The notes below the pieces were generated by a model, which was not told the origin of the DNA, did not search any database, and worked only from the letters and a program-made list of their open reading frames with translations. From CAYLZW01 sp964388085 (lineage in GTDB: Bacteria; Myxococcota; UBA727; CAYLZW01), in the NCBI GenBank assembly GCA_964388085.1, contig CAYLZW010000032.1:1-33383 (forward strand): DNA of 33,383 bases. Direction: 5' to 3'. Both the position numbers and the translations under genes were made by a program. This document shows, in pieces, positions 9,304 through 16,601 of this stretch. Numbering within the stretch: the first letter of the stretch is position 1; each line of letters begins with the position of its first letter.

Positions 9304-10524
9304 GTGGCACGTGAGCCCATCGGACACATCCTGTTGAAGAGCGGGGCCGCCTCGAAGGAGCAGTTGATCGCGGCGCGCCAACAGCAGGTGCTGTTCGGCG
9401 ACCGCCTCGGCACGAACCTGCTGGCCGAGGGCCTCATCGACGAGAAGGCGCTCGCGCTCGCGCTCGGCGCGCAGCATCAGGTGCACGCCGCCTGGGGGGC
9501 GCTGCTGCGCGTCGACAAGCGGCTCGTCGACGTGGTGAAGCGCAGCCTCGCCGAGCGCTACAGCGTGGTGCCGCACCACATCGAGGGGCGCACGCTCTCG
9601 CTGCTGATGATCGATCCCAACAACGTGCACGCCATCGACGACGTGGCCGCGACCACGAAGCTGAGCGTCACGCCCGTGGTCGTGTGCGAAGCGCGCATGT
9701 GGCAGCTCCTGCAAGAGCACTACGGCATCTCGGGCAGCATGCGCCCCATCTCCCTCGAGGGAGATCCCTTCGCGATGCCGCAGCGCGTGCCGCCGGCCCG
9801 CACGACGACGGAGGAGGCCGAGCCGTTTCAGGAGCTCACCACGCCGGAGCTGTTCGAGGAGCTGTATGCCTCGAGACCTCCCGAGCCCGCGCTGGAGGCG
9901 GCGCCGCCCACTCCGCCGGCCGCGCCGCCCGTGGTGGTCAGCGACGAGGTGGTCCTGCCCGGCATGCCCGTGGCGCGCGCTGTCGAGGCGCCCGAGCTGC
10001 TGTTGCTGGAGGAGGAGCAGCCGGCGCAGACGCCGCTCACGTTCGACGAGGCCGTCGCCTTGCTCGAGGACGTGCACGATCGCGAGGAGATCGCTCGCGT
10101 CGTGCTGCGCTTCGCGCTCAGCCGCTTCCGACGGGCTTGTCTGTTGACCGTGCACACCTCGGGCTTCGTCGGCTGGCAAGCCGCGGGCGAGTGCGACGCC
10201 GCCGCGCTGCGTCGCTATCGCCTGGCAGCCGAGGAGCAGAGCGTGTTCCAGCTCGTCGTCGAGAGCCGCGCCCACTACCTCGGCCCGCTGCAGACCTATC
10301 GGGCGCACGGCCCGTGGGTGAAGGTGCTCGGCAAGAAGATCCCGCTCAGCGTCGTCGTGTTCCCGGTGCTCGTGCGCGGCCGCGTCGTGAACCTGTTCTA
10401 CGGCGACAACGGCCACGGCGAGCACGTGCCGAGCGAGGTGGGGGAGCTGCTCATCCTCGCCCAGCGCATCTCCCGCTCCTACGAGGCCCTGCTCGACAGC
10501 GCGCGCGCGCCGAGCGAACGCTGA
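9304..10524 (+). CDS. MshEN-domain protein with C-terminal GAF-like domain, no ATPase
   Basis: 406 residues; GTG start. Residues 1-150 match the N-terminal domain of type II secretion/type IV pilus ATPases (MshEN): IGHILLKSGAASKEQL, then RLGTNLLAEGLIDEKAL, then a second half with ALAERYSVVPHHIEG-like and VAATTKLSVTPVV segments. In MshE this domain binds cyclic di-GMP. A Pro/Glu-rich linker (about 155-240) follows, then a compact alpha/beta region (about 245-400) with YLGPLQTYRAHGPW and VFPVLVRGRVVNLFYGDNG that resembles a GAF-like sensor domain. No Walker A or B motif is present, so it is not a motor. Similar two-domain proteins are common in Myxococcota and are thought to be signalling or adaptor proteins. 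It may sense c-di-GMP; that is inferred. Confidence 0.75.
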   Translation: MAREPIGHILLKSGAASKEQLIAARQQQVLFGDRLGTNLLAEGLIDEKALALALGAQHQVHAAWGALLRVDKRLVDVVKRSLAERYSVVPHHIEGRTLSLLMIDPNNVHAIDDVAATTKLSVTPVVVCEARMWQLLQEHYGISGSMRPISLEGDPFAMPQRVPPARTTTEEAEPFQELTTPELFEELYASRPPEPALEAAPPTPPAAPPVVVSDEVVLPGMPVARAVEAPELLLLEEEQPAQTPLTFDEAVALLEDVHDREEIARVVLRFALSRFRRACLLTVHTSGFVGWQAAGECDAAALRRYRLAAEEQSVFQLVVESRAHYLGPLQTYRAHGPWVKVLGKKIPLSVVVFPVLVRGRVVNLFYGDNGHGEHVPSEVGELLILAQRISRSYEALLDSARAPSER

Positions 10525-10571
10525 CCAACGCGGCCCGTTCCGTTTTCGAACCCGTCCGCTAGCATCCGCTC

Positions 10572-11402
10572 GTGCACCGCCTACCTCCCGCCCTCTTCTC
10601 GATCTCCACGCTCGTCGTTCTCTCGCTCTTCACGAGCAGCGTGTACGCGGTCGCGGCCACCCCATCGGCGCGCGATCCCGGCAAGGTCGCGCTCTTGCCG
10701 CTCGCCTGCGAGCGCGGCGTCGAGCCCGAGATCTGCGAGGTGCTCGGCGACTCCATCGCCCTCGCCATCGCCAAGGCGTCGGGGCTGCAGGCCATCACGC
10801 CGGGCGACCTCGAGCTGATGATGGGCGCGCACGCGCTCAGCGAGCTGTCCAACTGCGGCGGCGACACCTGCTTCGTCGGTGACGAGGCTCTGCGCATCGA
10901 CGCGGCCTGGCTGATCGGCGGCACCATCACGCGCCTCGGCGACAACACGCGCGTCGTCATGCGCCTGGTCGATCTCGGCCGCGGCGCCATCATCGACCGC
11001 GGCGAGGTGACGGTCGGCGCCCGGGACGAGGAGGCGCTCGACGAGGGCGTGCGTGAGCTCTCCTTGCGCCTGCTCTCGCGCCGGGGGGTCATCGCGCTGC
11101 CCGACACGACGACGCGGCAGAACGCGGTGGTCGTGCAGGAGGAGCCGCCCGTGCTGCTCTACGCCGGCGCCGGGACGACCGCGCTCGGCGTCATCGTGCT
11201 CGGCTCGGCGGGCCTGCTCGGCTCCCTTGCGTACCTCGACGTCGAGAGCGCGCGCACGGCAGCGAACCTCGGCGAGCACGACGCGTTCACCGGGCACGCG
11301 TCCAACGCGCGCATGAAGGCCTGGGGCGCGGACGTCCTGCTCACCGCGGGGGGCGCGATCGTCATCGGTGGCGTCGTCATGGCCATCGTCGGAGCGCTGT
11401 GA
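10572..11402 (+). CDS. Exported TolB-N-like protein with two C-terminal membrane segments, unknown function
   Basis: 276 residues from a GTG start with a signal peptide or N-terminal anchor (ALFSISTLVVLSLFTSSVYAVAA). Residues 35-165 look like the fold seen in TolB N-terminal/FlgO/CsgG-like proteins: GKVALLPLACE, a helix with LGDSIALAIAKAS, then DLELMMG and a strand with WLIGGTITRLGDNTRVVMRLVDL. The C-terminal third has two hydrophobic segments (LLYAGAGTTALGVIVLGSAGLLG and VLLTAGGAIVIGGVVMAIVGAL), the second forming the C terminus. Its TGA overlaps the ATG of the next gene (TGATG), so the two are translationally coupled and probably work together in the envelope. No specific function is assigned. 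Confidence 0.75.
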   Translation: MHRLPPALFSISTLVVLSLFTSSVYAVAATPSARDPGKVALLPLACERGVEPEICEVLGDSIALAIAKASGLQAITPGDLELMMGAHALSELSNCGGDTCFVGDEALRIDAAWLIGGTITRLGDNTRVVMRLVDLGRGAIIDRGEVTVGARDEEALDEGVRELSLRLLSRRGVIALPDTTTRQNAVVVQEEPPVLLYAGAGTTALGVIVLGSAGLLGSLAYLDVESARTAANLGEHDAFTGHASNARMKAWGADVLLTAGGAIVIGGVVMAIVGAL

Positions 11403-12676
11403 TGCGAAGCTTCCCCCTCGGCCTTCTTGGGATCGCGCTGCTGTCGGCATCCTCTTGCCTCGTCTGGGTCGAGGGCGAGCTCGACGCGCTCGCCGCGGGC
11501 GAAGGAGAGGGCGAAGGCGAGGGAGAGGGAGAGGGTGAAGGCGAAGGCGAGGGAGAGGGGGAGGGCGAGGGCGAAGGCGAGGGAGAGGGGGAAGGCGAAG
11601 GCGAAGGCGAGGGCTGCGAGCTGAATGAGCGCCTCGTCGTCCTGCGCGAAGATCCCGCCGAGCCCATCTTCTATTTCAAGCCCATCAACGGCGGCCTCTT
11701 GCGCGTGCTGCCCGCGAGCTACGGGGACGGCAGCGGCGCCGCGCTCGACGATCCGAGCCCTTCCGGGGAGCCGGATGACCTCGTGGGGTTCGCGCTCGAC
11801 GACGGCCGCCTCGTGCTCGGCGACAGCTCGAGCCTCTACGCCGTCGACACCGCCACCTTGCGCCAGGAGGACCTGCGCGACGGCGAGCGCGTGCTCACCT
11901 TCACGGGCGGCAGCTACGGCAACGCCATGACGACCAAGGGCCGCTGGGCGCTGCTCGGCGGCTACGGCATGGAGGCGTTCGATCTCACGACGCCCTTCGC
12001 GGCCCAGACAGACCCGCTCGGCTCGAGCGGCAACGACTACCACGCGCTCATCTCGTTCTCGCATGGCGGCCTCGACTACGTCGCCGGCAACCACACCGAG
12101 GGCTACGCGGTGTTCACCGTACAAGGCGCCGTCGCCCCGAGCAGCCTCGCCGATGTCGATGACTCGAACGTTTTCGGTGACTACGGCTCGAACCTCGGCC
12201 GGCGCGGCATCGCCTTCGACGAAGAGAGCGGCACGCTCGTGCTCGGCAACCTGAACAGCGTCGTGTTCGCCTACGCGGACGAGGCCTTCTCCTTCAGCAG
12301 CGAAAACGTTTGGGAGCTGCCCGGCCTCGGCACCGGATCCCAGACCAGCGTGCCAGCGGCCACGGCCGGCGGCGGCTTCGCCTACGTCGTCACCAACGCG
12401 AGCTCCTCGACGCCGAACCTGCTGAAGCTCGACCTCTCGACGCGCCCGCCCACCATCGCGCGCCAGGGCCAATGGAAGCAGGACCTCGACAGCGGCAGCC
12501 CGCGTTGGGCCGCGCTCGGCTGTGAGCGCCTCTACGTGGGCTTCTACGGCTCGAGCCAGAACGTGCGCAGCTACTCGCGCGAGACGCTGTTCCAGGTCGG
12601 CAGCGGGCCCACCGTGTCGTCGCTGCGCCAGCTCATCGTGGCCGACAAGGACGCGCTCGCCATCGAGGGCGACTGA
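11402..12676 (+). CDS. Lipoprotein with (Gly-Glu)19 linker and beta-propeller-like domain
   Basis: 424 residues from the ATG overlapping the preceding stop. The signal peptide ends at Cys about residue 19 (S-A-S-S-C), indicating a lipoprotein. A strictly alternating Gly-Glu linker (bases 11498-11614, 39 residues) follows and joins a Cys-initiated domain. The C-terminal ~350 residues are rich in short beta strands with recurring G-x-Y-G-N/S and L-x-G-x-L elements (for example VLTFTGGSYGNAMTTKG, HALISFSHGGLDYVAGNHTEGYAVF), suggesting a beta-propeller. Long GE or EGEGEG linkers directly after a lipobox are typical of surface lipoproteins in Myxococcota and Bradymonadia. It probably acts as an extended surface tether displaying a binding domain; the ligand is unknown. 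Confidence 0.8.
   Translation: MRSFPLGLLGIALLSASSCLVWVEGELDALAAGEGEGEGEGEGEGEGEGEGEGEGEGEGEGEGEGEGEGEGCELNERLVVLREDPAEPIFYFKPINGGLLRVLPASYGDGSGAALDDPSPSGEPDDLVGFALDDGRLVLGDSSSLYAVDTATLRQEDLRDGERVLTFTGGSYGNAMTTKGRWALLGGYGMEAFDLTTPFAAQTDPLGSSGNDYHALISFSHGGLDYVAGNHTEGYAVFTVQGAVAPSSLADVDDSNVFGDYGSNLGRRGIAFDEESGTLVLGNLNSVVFAYADEAFSFSSENVWELPGLGTGSQTSVPAATAGGGFAYVVTNASSSTPNLLKLDLSTRPPTIARQGQWKQDLDSGSPRWAALGCERLYVGFYGSSQNVRSYSRETLFQVGSGPTVSSLRQLIVADKDALAIEGD
11498..11614 (+). repeat. Hexanucleotide GGNGAR array encoding (Gly-Glu)19-Gly
   Basis: Thirty-nine codons alternate GGN (Gly) and GAR (Glu) with period 6, mixing GGC/GGA/GGG and GAG/GAA. Because the unit is 6 bases, gain or loss of units by slippage would change linker length without a frameshift. 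Codon variation inside the array suggests that it has been partly degenerate for some time. Confidence 0.95.
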
Positions 12677-12695
12677 CGCGGAGCGAACGGAGCGC

Positions 12696-14867
12696 TCAGC
12701 GCTGCGCGACCTTGCCGTTCAGGTGGAAGGGCTTGCCCTCCATGTCCTCGGGGATCGGCAGGCCGAGCAACGACAGCACCGTGGGCGCGAGGTCGTACAC
12801 CTGCGGCGCGTCGGTCGCGAGCGGGAAGCTCGTGATGAGCGTCCCCTCGACGAAGGAGGCGTCGACGATGTGGTCGCGCTGCCAGGGCTTGTCGTTGGCC
12901 CACACCACGTCGTGGGTGACGCCGCCCACCGCGGACTGCCAGGAGCCGCGGTAGCCGGCGTTGAAGCCGACCACGAGGTCGGGCGCCTCCGTCTCGAACT
13001 TGCCGCTGTAGAGGTCCTCGCGCGCGTAGACGTGGTGCACGACGGGGGCGTCGCCCTCGGGATCCCGCAGCCTGCTCAGATCCCTCTGGATGGCGGCGAC
13101 GATCTCTTCGCGCTCGTCGGCCGGCACGATGCCCTTGCCCTCGCGGCCCTCGACGTTCACGAAGATGCCCGCGAAGCCCACGGCGTAGGCCTTTGTCCTC
13201 GACCAGTCGACGTACTGGTAGAGCTCGCCGTAGCTGCCCGGCTCGCGTCCTTGGTAGGCCGCCTCATCGAGGACCATGTAGCCGTGCGCGACCAGCCAGC
13301 GGTTCATGTCGACCGCGCGCTCGAAGGTCGAGAAGCCGTGGTCGGAGAACAGGATGAGCGCGGTGTCTTTCGGCAGCTTGGCGAGCACGGTGCCGAGGAA
13401 GCGATCGAATTCGATCAGGTAGCGACCAATGGCGCTGCTCGTGACCTCGTCATGGAACGGCGTCATGTGCTGGATGCGGTCGGGCGTATCGAACACGAAC
13501 GCGAGCACACCCTTCTGAAAGCGCGCCAGCTCGTGCAGCAGCATCTTGCGGCGCTGCTCCTCGACGTCGTCACACATGGTGAAGAACGCCTCCTGGCTGA
13601 GGCGCCCCTCGCCGAGAGCCTTGGTGTCCTCCGGCATCCCGAGCGTGTGGTACAGGCCGATGGCGTCCCGCAGCTCGGCCGCGTACTCGGGCGGCGAGGT
13701 GAGCTGCACGACGGGCGCATCGGGGTGCATCTCCACCGGCGTCGCGTAGAGCGCGAAGGGGTCGAGCGCGCTCTCGAGGTGCAGCTTCACGATGGCGCGG
13801 TGCCTGTCGAACATGCCGTCTTCGAAGGTGAGCTCGATGAAGGGTGTCCACTCTCCCTCGCGCAGGGCGTAGGTCTGCCCAGCGAGGGTGACGAGCGCGC
13901 TCTTTCCGTCGTCACCGATCTCCGCGCGCAGCGGCAGCGTCAGGTCTTTCGTGCCGGTGAGCGTCTTCGCGCGCGGGCCCGCCAGCCAGGTGTCGACGAC
14001 GCGCTCCTTCACCTCGACGACGGTGACCTTGTCCCTGCCCTCCTCGTCCGCGGCGGGCGTCTCGTCGGTGAAGTAGCTGTAGCGGCCGAGCCCGCCGCGC
14101 ACGTCGGGGACGCCGAGGCCGGGCAGGATGCGGCCGTTGATCTTCTTCGGCGGGAACGTCATCGGCCAGCGCACGATGGTGGCGGGCACGCCGTGCGCGT
14201 TCGTCACGTCCCAGAAGGTCTCGGCGCGCAGCGGGTAGCGGAACTCGTCGCCGTCGCGCTCGATGAGCGCGAGGCTCGGCAGGTAGCTCTCCGGGTCACG
14301 CCCGATGAAGTCGAACACGCCGTGCTGCCCCGGGTTCTTCCCGGTGGCGAGCGAGGCCCACACGACGGGGCTCTCGGGCGGGTTCGGGACGCCGAAGGGC
14401 GAGAAGCCGCCGCCCTCGATGACGCGGGCGAGGTTCGGCATGCGCTTCTCGTCGAGCAGCGACTGCAGCACGTCGGGATCGACGCCGTCGATGCCGATGA
14501 GGAGCACGCGCTCGGCGGTGCCGCCGCTGAGCTCGGCGAGCGCCGGGGCGGGCGCTTCGTCTCGCTGTAGCCAACGGGCGCCGACGATGGCCGCGACGAC
14601 GACGAGCGCGAGCCCGAGGCCGGAGCCCGCCGGGTGGCGACGGAAGAAGCGGAACGCGCGCCCGAGCAGGGAGAACAGCCTGAGGCGCAAGAAGGCGACG
14701 CCGCCGAGCACCCACACGAGCGCGCTGCCGGCGCCGCCGACGACGAGGCCCGCCGTGCCGGGATCGATGTACGCCGCCGCCGGCAGCGCCGTGAGCAACA
14801 CGAGCCCCGCGCACAGCCCCGTGACGACGTTGTCCCGCGTCAGGCCCGGCCGGCGGTCACTGCACAT
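12696..14867 (-). CDS. Membrane-anchored alkaline phosphatase-superfamily phosphodiesterase
   Basis: 723 residues. The first ~105 residues hold two to three hydrophobic segments, including A-Y-I-D-P-G-T-A and a basic R-F-F-R-R-H-P loop, so the catalytic part is membrane-tethered. From residue 115 it matches type I phosphodiesterase/nucleotide pyrophosphatase-like enzymes: VLLIGIDGVDPDVL (metal Asp), the ESPVVWASLATGKNPGQHGVFDF region, and LILFSDHGF (Asp-His metal ligands). Where animal NPP enzymes have a nucleophilic Thr, eye alignment puts Ser of ESPVVW. Substrates in this group range from nucleotides to phospholipid head groups. Its ATG lies inside the last codons of the sulfatase-fold gene (11-base overlap), so the two are translationally coupled. 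A C-terminal VYDLAPTVLSLLGLP is typical of the superfamily. Confidence 0.85.
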   Translation of the reverse strand: MCSDRRPGLTRDNVVTGLCAGLVLLTALPAAAYIDPGTAGLVVGGAGSALVWVLGGVAFLRLRLFSLLGRAFRFFRRHPAGSGLGLALVVVAAIVGARWLQRDEAPAPALAELSGGTAERVLLIGIDGVDPDVLQSLLDEKRMPNLARVIEGGGFSPFGVPNPPESPVVWASLATGKNPGQHGVFDFIGRDPESYLPSLALIERDGDEFRYPLRAETFWDVTNAHGVPATIVRWPMTFPPKKINGRILPGLGVPDVRGGLGRYSYFTDETPAADEEGRDKVTVVEVKERVVDTWLAGPRAKTLTGTKDLTLPLRAEIGDDGKSALVTLAGQTYALREGEWTPFIELTFEDGMFDRHRAIVKLHLESALDPFALYATPVEMHPDAPVVQLTSPPEYAAELRDAIGLYHTLGMPEDTKALGEGRLSQEAFFTMCDDVEEQRRKMLLHELARFQKGVLAFVFDTPDRIQHMTPFHDEVTSSAIGRYLIEFDRFLGTVLAKLPKDTALILFSDHGFSTFERAVDMNRWLVAHGYMVLDEAAYQGREPGSYGELYQYVDWSRTKAYAVGFAGIFVNVEGREGKGIVPADEREEIVAAIQRDLSRLRDPEGDAPVVHHVYAREDLYSGKFETEAPDLVVGFNAGYRGSWQSAVGGVTHDVVWANDKPWQRDHIVDASFVEGTLITSFPLATDAPQVYDLAPTVLSLLGLPIPEDMEGKPFHLNGKVAQR

Positions 14868-16371
14868 AGCCGAGGTCCCTCAGGTCCTGCAGCGCGGACG
14901 GGTTCATCTTCTTGACGTCGACGTCCCCGTTCGAGCGCGGCGAGCGCAGCATCCAGCCCTTGAGCTTGTCGCGCAGCTCGGCGGCCTCCTTCGGCAGCGA
15001 GCCCTTGCCGGCGAGGTTGTTGCGATCGCGCGGGTCCGTCTGGCGCGCGTAGACGTGCAGCACCTCCTTGTCGAAGCTCACGCTCGGCAACAGCTCCTTT
15101 CGGGGGATGTGCCGCAGGAACTCCTCCTCGTCGGCGGGGAGCTGCAAGATGACGCGATAACGCTGGTTGTAGAGCGAGCTGCGGTGGATGCCGAAGGCCT
15201 TGTACTCGGTGAGCACCAGGCGGGCGGGATCGACGGGCGCGCGCATCATCTCGAAGAGCGGCTTGCCCGGCAGCTCCGGGCGCGGCTTGCCGCCCGCTAG
15301 CGCGACGATGGTCGGCGCCAGATCGATGGACTGCGTGGTGTGGAAGACCGTGCCGTTGCCGCGGTAGGCGGGGGTCTTCACGAGCAGCGGCACGCGAATG
15401 ATCTCGTCGTAGTGATGGTGCGCGTGCAGGTAGTAGCCGTGCTCGCCGAAGCCGTCGCCGTGATCGGCGGTGATGATGACGGTGGTGTTCTCGAGCAGCC
15501 CGCGCTTGTCGAGCTCGCCGAAGAAGCGCTTGATCTGATCGTCCGTGTAGCGGATGGCCGCGTCATACACGGCGATCATCGAGTCGCGCTCCTTCTTTGG
15601 GTAGTCGTTCTGGTACTCCCAGTGCGCGCGACGGCGCGGCTCGCCCTCGAAGCCCTTCGGCAAAAAGCGCGCCTCGTACGCCGGCGGCGCGCGGTAGGGG
15701 TCGTGCGGATCGACGGCGAACAGGAACATGAAGAAGGGCTTGTCCTTCTCGCGCTCCTTGTCGGTCCAGGCGAGGGCGTCGTCGAAGATCTGCTTCGCGT
15801 TCGGCAGCTTCTTCCACGCGGTGGTGGTGTCGACGTAGTCATCGAAGCCGCGCTCGAGGCCGGCGATGGACGAGCCGTTGCCGTTGCCGACGACGGCGGT
15901 GGTCTGGTAGCCGAGCGCCTTCATGTCCATGGGCAGCGTGCGGATGCCCGCGGGCAGCTTGCTCTCGTCGGTCTGCGTGCGGTGCTTCGACGGATACAGG
16001 CCCGTCAGCATGCTCGCCGTCGACGGACGGGTCCACGGCGCGTTCGCGTGGTGGTGCAGGAACACGAAGGCGTCCTTGGACCACTCGTCGAGGAACGGCG
16101 TGGTCCGCTCGCGCGCCTTGTCGTAACCGTATAGGCCCATGTGATCGGGCCGGAGGGCGTCCACGACGAGGAAGATGACGTTTCCGCCCTCCTTGCCGGC
16201 GGGCTGCACGCTCAGCGGCCGGGGCTTGAGGCCCTCGAAGTAGCCACGTGCGAGGCCGCCGTCCGGATCTTTCGTGCCGGTCGCGGCGGCGGCGGACGAC
16301 GGGGACAAACACAGCCCGAGGCAGAGGCCCAGCAAGGCAGGAGCAGCGGCGAGGAGGGGTTCCTTCGTCAC
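14857..16371 (-). CDS. Exported sulfatase-fold protein lacking the formylglycine cysteine
   Basis: 504 residues from GTG 16371, chosen because a signal peptide (LLAAAPALLGLCLGLCLSPSSAAAA) follows directly; the longer open frame upstream to 16551 is Arg-rich and looks non-coding. Sulfatase-superfamily motifs: VIFLVVDALRPDHMGLYGYDK (metal Asp), WTRPSTASMLTGLYPSKH, ITADHGDGFGEHG (Asp-His) and later SIDLAPTIVALAG. True sulfatases need C/S-x-P-S-R for formylglycine; here the equivalent is T114-R-P-S-T, with both Cys and Arg replaced. A Thr nucleophile is known in related phosphoglycerol and phosphoethanolamine transferases, so phosphotransfer or phosphodiester cleavage is as likely as sulfate release. 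It is coupled to the downstream membrane phosphodiesterase gene. A 230-base divergent region separates it from the plus-strand SGNH gene. Confidence 0.8.
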   Translation of the reverse strand: MTKEPLLAAAPALLGLCLGLCLSPSSAAAATGTKDPDGGLARGYFEGLKPRPLSVQPAGKEGGNVIFLVVDALRPDHMGLYGYDKARERTTPFLDEWSKDAFVFLHHHANAPWTRPSTASMLTGLYPSKHRTQTDESKLPAGIRTLPMDMKALGYQTTAVVGNGNGSSIAGLERGFDDYVDTTTAWKKLPNAKQIFDDALAWTDKEREKDKPFFMFLFAVDPHDPYRAPPAYEARFLPKGFEGEPRRRAHWEYQNDYPKKERDSMIAVYDAAIRYTDDQIKRFFGELDKRGLLENTTVIITADHGDGFGEHGYYLHAHHHYDEIIRVPLLVKTPAYRGNGTVFHTTQSIDLAPTIVALAGGKPRPELPGKPLFEMMRAPVDPARLVLTEYKAFGIHRSSLYNQRYRVILQLPADEEEFLRHIPRKELLPSVSFDKEVLHVYARQTDPRDRNNLAGKGSLPKEAAELRDKLKGWMLRSPRSNGDVDVKKMNPSALQDLRDLGYVQ

Positions 16372-16601
16372 GAGCGCTTCACCGTTGTTATCGCGGCCGG
16401 TCGGACGCGACGGGGGAGGCAGCGACGACGGACGCACGCAGAACAACGCACGAACGCGCAGCCGTTGCCGCCCGGGGATAACACAGCGCTTGCGCCTTCG
16501 GGCAGAGAATCCACGGGGCGGAGAGACCACGCGACGGGACGGCGGCTGCACGAGTCACGAAGTTGCGTCGCGGGCGCCCGAGAGGGTCTGATAGCACCGT
16601 C

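Noticed and set aside
12522..14570. 682-codon plus-strand frame opposite the membrane phosphodiesterase gene
   Set aside because: It overlaps the end of the GE-lipoprotein gene and is antisense to a well-supported enzyme; no recognisable features.
16372..16551. Upstream extension of the sulfatase-fold protein by 60 residues
   Set aside because: The added residues are Arg/Pro-rich and would bury the signal peptide; GTG 16371 is the better start.
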